From assembly GCA_027037575.1 (NCBI GenBank), contig JALVZP010000286.1:1-6753 (forward strand): DNA of 6,753 nt. The letters are read 5' to 3'. The translations under genes were made by a program, and so were the position numbers. This document shows positions 5,477-6,753 of this stretch, in pieces. The stretch is from Desulfobacterales bacterium. GTDB taxonomy: Bacteria; Desulfobacterota; DSM-4660; Desulfatiglandales; JALVZP01. Numbering within the stretch: the stretch's first letter is position 1; each line of letters begins with the position of its first letter. The notes under the pieces are model-generated. The model did no database searches. It worked only from the letters and a program-made list of their open reading frames with translations, and was not told the DNA's origin.

Positions 5477-6753
5477 ATGCGCAGGATACTTTTTTTTGTT
5501 TTTGTATTCTTAATTCTATTATTTATATCAGATTGTTGTTATGCTGCTTTTATAGAAAAGATTGGAATTATAGAAGATACTAACAAGAAGCTAAAATTTC
5601 TTATAAAATCAAAAATCACCTCTTACAAGGCCTTCATGCTTTCACGTCATTATCCAAAGCTTGTTTTAGATATAAAAGACACCTTTATTAAACGGGGATA
5701 TAAAAAGAGACTAAAGCCAAAGGGAGGAATTATTTCCTGCATTTATATAGGAAATAGAAAAAAAGGAGCAAGAATTGTATTTGTTTCAAAAAGACGTTCA
5801 GGTTTTAAATATAGGATAGAACAGAAAGAAAAATATCTGATTGTTACTTGCTGGCCAAAAAGCAAGAGGAAGATAATTAAAGGGAAATACCTGCCAATTC
5901 CAAAACCAAGGAAAGGAAATATAAAAGGGCTTCTTAAAACTGCATCAAAGAGGACTGAAGGGGAAATAGGCATTACTAAGATCCCAACCTATACAGGACA
6001 AAGGATCTCCCTCGATTTTTATAAGGCAGATCTTCACAATGTTTTCAGGCTGTTTGCTGAAATAAGTGGAAAAAATTTTATAGTAAGCGATAAGGTAAAG
6101 GGAACAATTACAATGACCTTAAAAAATGTTCCATGGGATTTTGCCTTAGATCTTATATTAGAAGTAGAAAACCTGAAAAAAGAAGAAAGGCTTAATACTT
6201 ATATAATCAAGCCCATAGAAAAGAAGGAAAAGGGGAAAGGTGAGCTTATAGTGAGAAAAGTGTCAGAAAACACCATACGCTTAGCAAGGCTACTAAAAAA
6301 GAAGGAAGAGAATATAAGAAGGGCAGAAAGATTGATAAAAAAGGCGTATGATCTGGAGAAAAAGAAGAAAATAAAGGATGCACTCAGGCTTTATGAAGAA
6401 GCTACAGAGCTCTGGGAGGACAATATAGATCTGTTAAAAAAGACGGCTTATCTCTATTACAAGGAAGGAAACTATGCAAGAGCCTATTATTTTGCCAACA
6501 GGGCATTAAAGCTTAATCCAAACGATTCAGAGGCAGCCCTCTACGGGGCACTTTCTGCAATAAAACTATCCAAGAATAAGGATGCAAATATCCTTTTTGA
6601 TATAGCAATTAAAGGGGAACCAAAGCTTCCTGAGGCATATTATGACTATGCCCTTTTTCTGGAAAAACAAAAAGACTATATCCATGCATTAGCAGTATAT
6701 GAAGAATATGAAGATATGTTTGGGCCAGTTCTTCAAACAAGCTTATCTATAGC
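5477..6753 (+). CDS. PilQ-like protein: AMIN and STN domains followed by TPR repeats, C terminus beyond window
   Basis: Open frame of 425 codons without a stop, cut by the right edge, in the place of pilQ 16 bases after pilP. Visible order: signal peptide MRRILFFVFVFLILLFISDC with a likely signal peptidase I site after CYA (21-23); an AMIN-like domain at about 25-127, including the AFMLSRHYPKLVLDI strand pair (52-66), a fold that in PilQ binds peptidoglycan; a Lys/Arg/Pro-rich linker (128-165); an STN (secretin/TonB short N-terminal) domain at about 177-246, with ISLDFYKADLHNVFRLFAEI (177-196), GTITMTLKNVPWDFALDLIL (209-228) and the YIIKPI strand. After about residue 280 come four TPR units of 34 residues (283-316, 317-350, 351-384, 385-418), the best being YLYYKEGNYARAYYFANRAL (325-344). 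It belongs to the pilus outer-membrane channel system by position and N-domains. Whether it still carries a secretin pore domain is unknown, so I give no gene symbol. Confidence 0.85.
   Translation, partial: MRRILFFVFVFLILLFISDCCYAAFIEKIGIIEDTNKKLKFLIKSKITSYKAFMLSRHYPKLVLDIKDTFIKRGYKKRLKPKGGIISCIYIGNRKKGARIVFVSKRRSGFKYRIEQKEKYLIVTCWPKSKRKIIKGKYLPIPKPRKGNIKGLLKTASKRTEGEIGITKIPTYTGQRISLDFYKADLHNVFRLFAEISGKNFIVSDKVKGTITMTLKNVPWDFALDLILEVENLKKEERLNTYIIKPIEKKEKGKGELIVRKVSENTIRLARLLKKKEENIRRAERLIKKAYDLEKKKKIKDALRLYEEATELWEDNIDLLKKTAYLYYKEGNYARAYYFANRALKLNPNDSEAALYGALSAIKLSKNKDANILFDIAIKGEPKLPEAYYDYALFLEKQKDYIHALAVYEEYEDMFGPVLQTSLSI

Noticed and set aside
3371..5973. Minus-strand open frames antisense to pilM, pilP and the PilQ-like gene
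   Set aside because: Low-complexity Phe, Ile, Leu and Ser-rich translations typical of the reverse of Lys/Glu-rich genes; the sense strand holds clear pilus genes.
5477..6753. PilQ-like frame as a pseudogene or frameshifted fusion of two genes
   Set aside because: The frame is open throughout with constant codon usage; both the STN and the TPR parts are in the same frame, and no internal stop, ribosome site or start is evident at the junction.
1..6753. CRISPR arrays, tRNA or rRNA genes, insertion sequences, attachment sites
   Set aside because: No spaced direct repeats, cloverleaf-like segments, transposase motifs or terminal repeats were recognised on reading either strand; coding density is high and intergenic space is small.

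Overview
The window is an AT-rich bacterial segment carrying two divergent operons on either side of one intergenic control region at about 2590-2737. Coding strands are purine-rich with heavy use of AGA/AGG, ATA and AAA codons, and the proteins are rich in Lys, Glu and Ile. Together with a class III (PhaC/PhaE) polyhydroxyalkanoate synthase beside a type IV pilus alignment operon, this suggests a low-GC, possibly thermophilic Gram-negative bacterium, for example of the Desulfobacterota or Nitrospirota type. The lineage is an inference from composition and gene content only.

Left half, minus strand (about 2650 down to 1): a polyhydroxyalkanoate storage operon. In order of transcription it holds a 106-residue phasin-like helical protein, an intergenic terminator-like hairpin, phaE (synthase accessory subunit), phaC (catalytic subunit, Cys-Asp-His triad; start overlaps the phaE stop as ATGA), and the first 80 codons of a universal stress protein that runs off the left edge. 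PhaC and PhaE would form the synthase that polymerises hydroxyacyl-CoA, and the small protein probably coats the granule or assists the synthase. The hairpin lies between the presumably abundant small protein and the synthase, so it may set their ratio.

Right half, plus strand (2738 to the right edge): the pilMNOP(Q) operon of the type IV pilus inner-membrane alignment complex. It comprises the cytoplasmic actin-like PilM, the membrane coiled-coil proteins PilN and PilO, the PilP linker, and a long open frame from 5477 that stays open to the window end. The genes overlap or nearly abut, so they are probably co-transcribed and translationally coupled.

The most unusual element is that last frame. 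It sits in the pilQ position and starts like PilQ, with a signal peptide, an AMIN-like domain and a secretin/TonB short N-terminal (STN) domain. It then runs into a series of 34-residue tetratricopeptide (TPR) repeats, where PilQ normally enters its remaining N-domains and the secretin pore domain. Whether a secretin barrel follows is hidden by the window edge. Other unusual points are a PilP with no lipobox cysteine, a pilM start with almost no Shine-Dalgarno signal, and overlapping divergent promoter elements with inverted repeats between the two operons.
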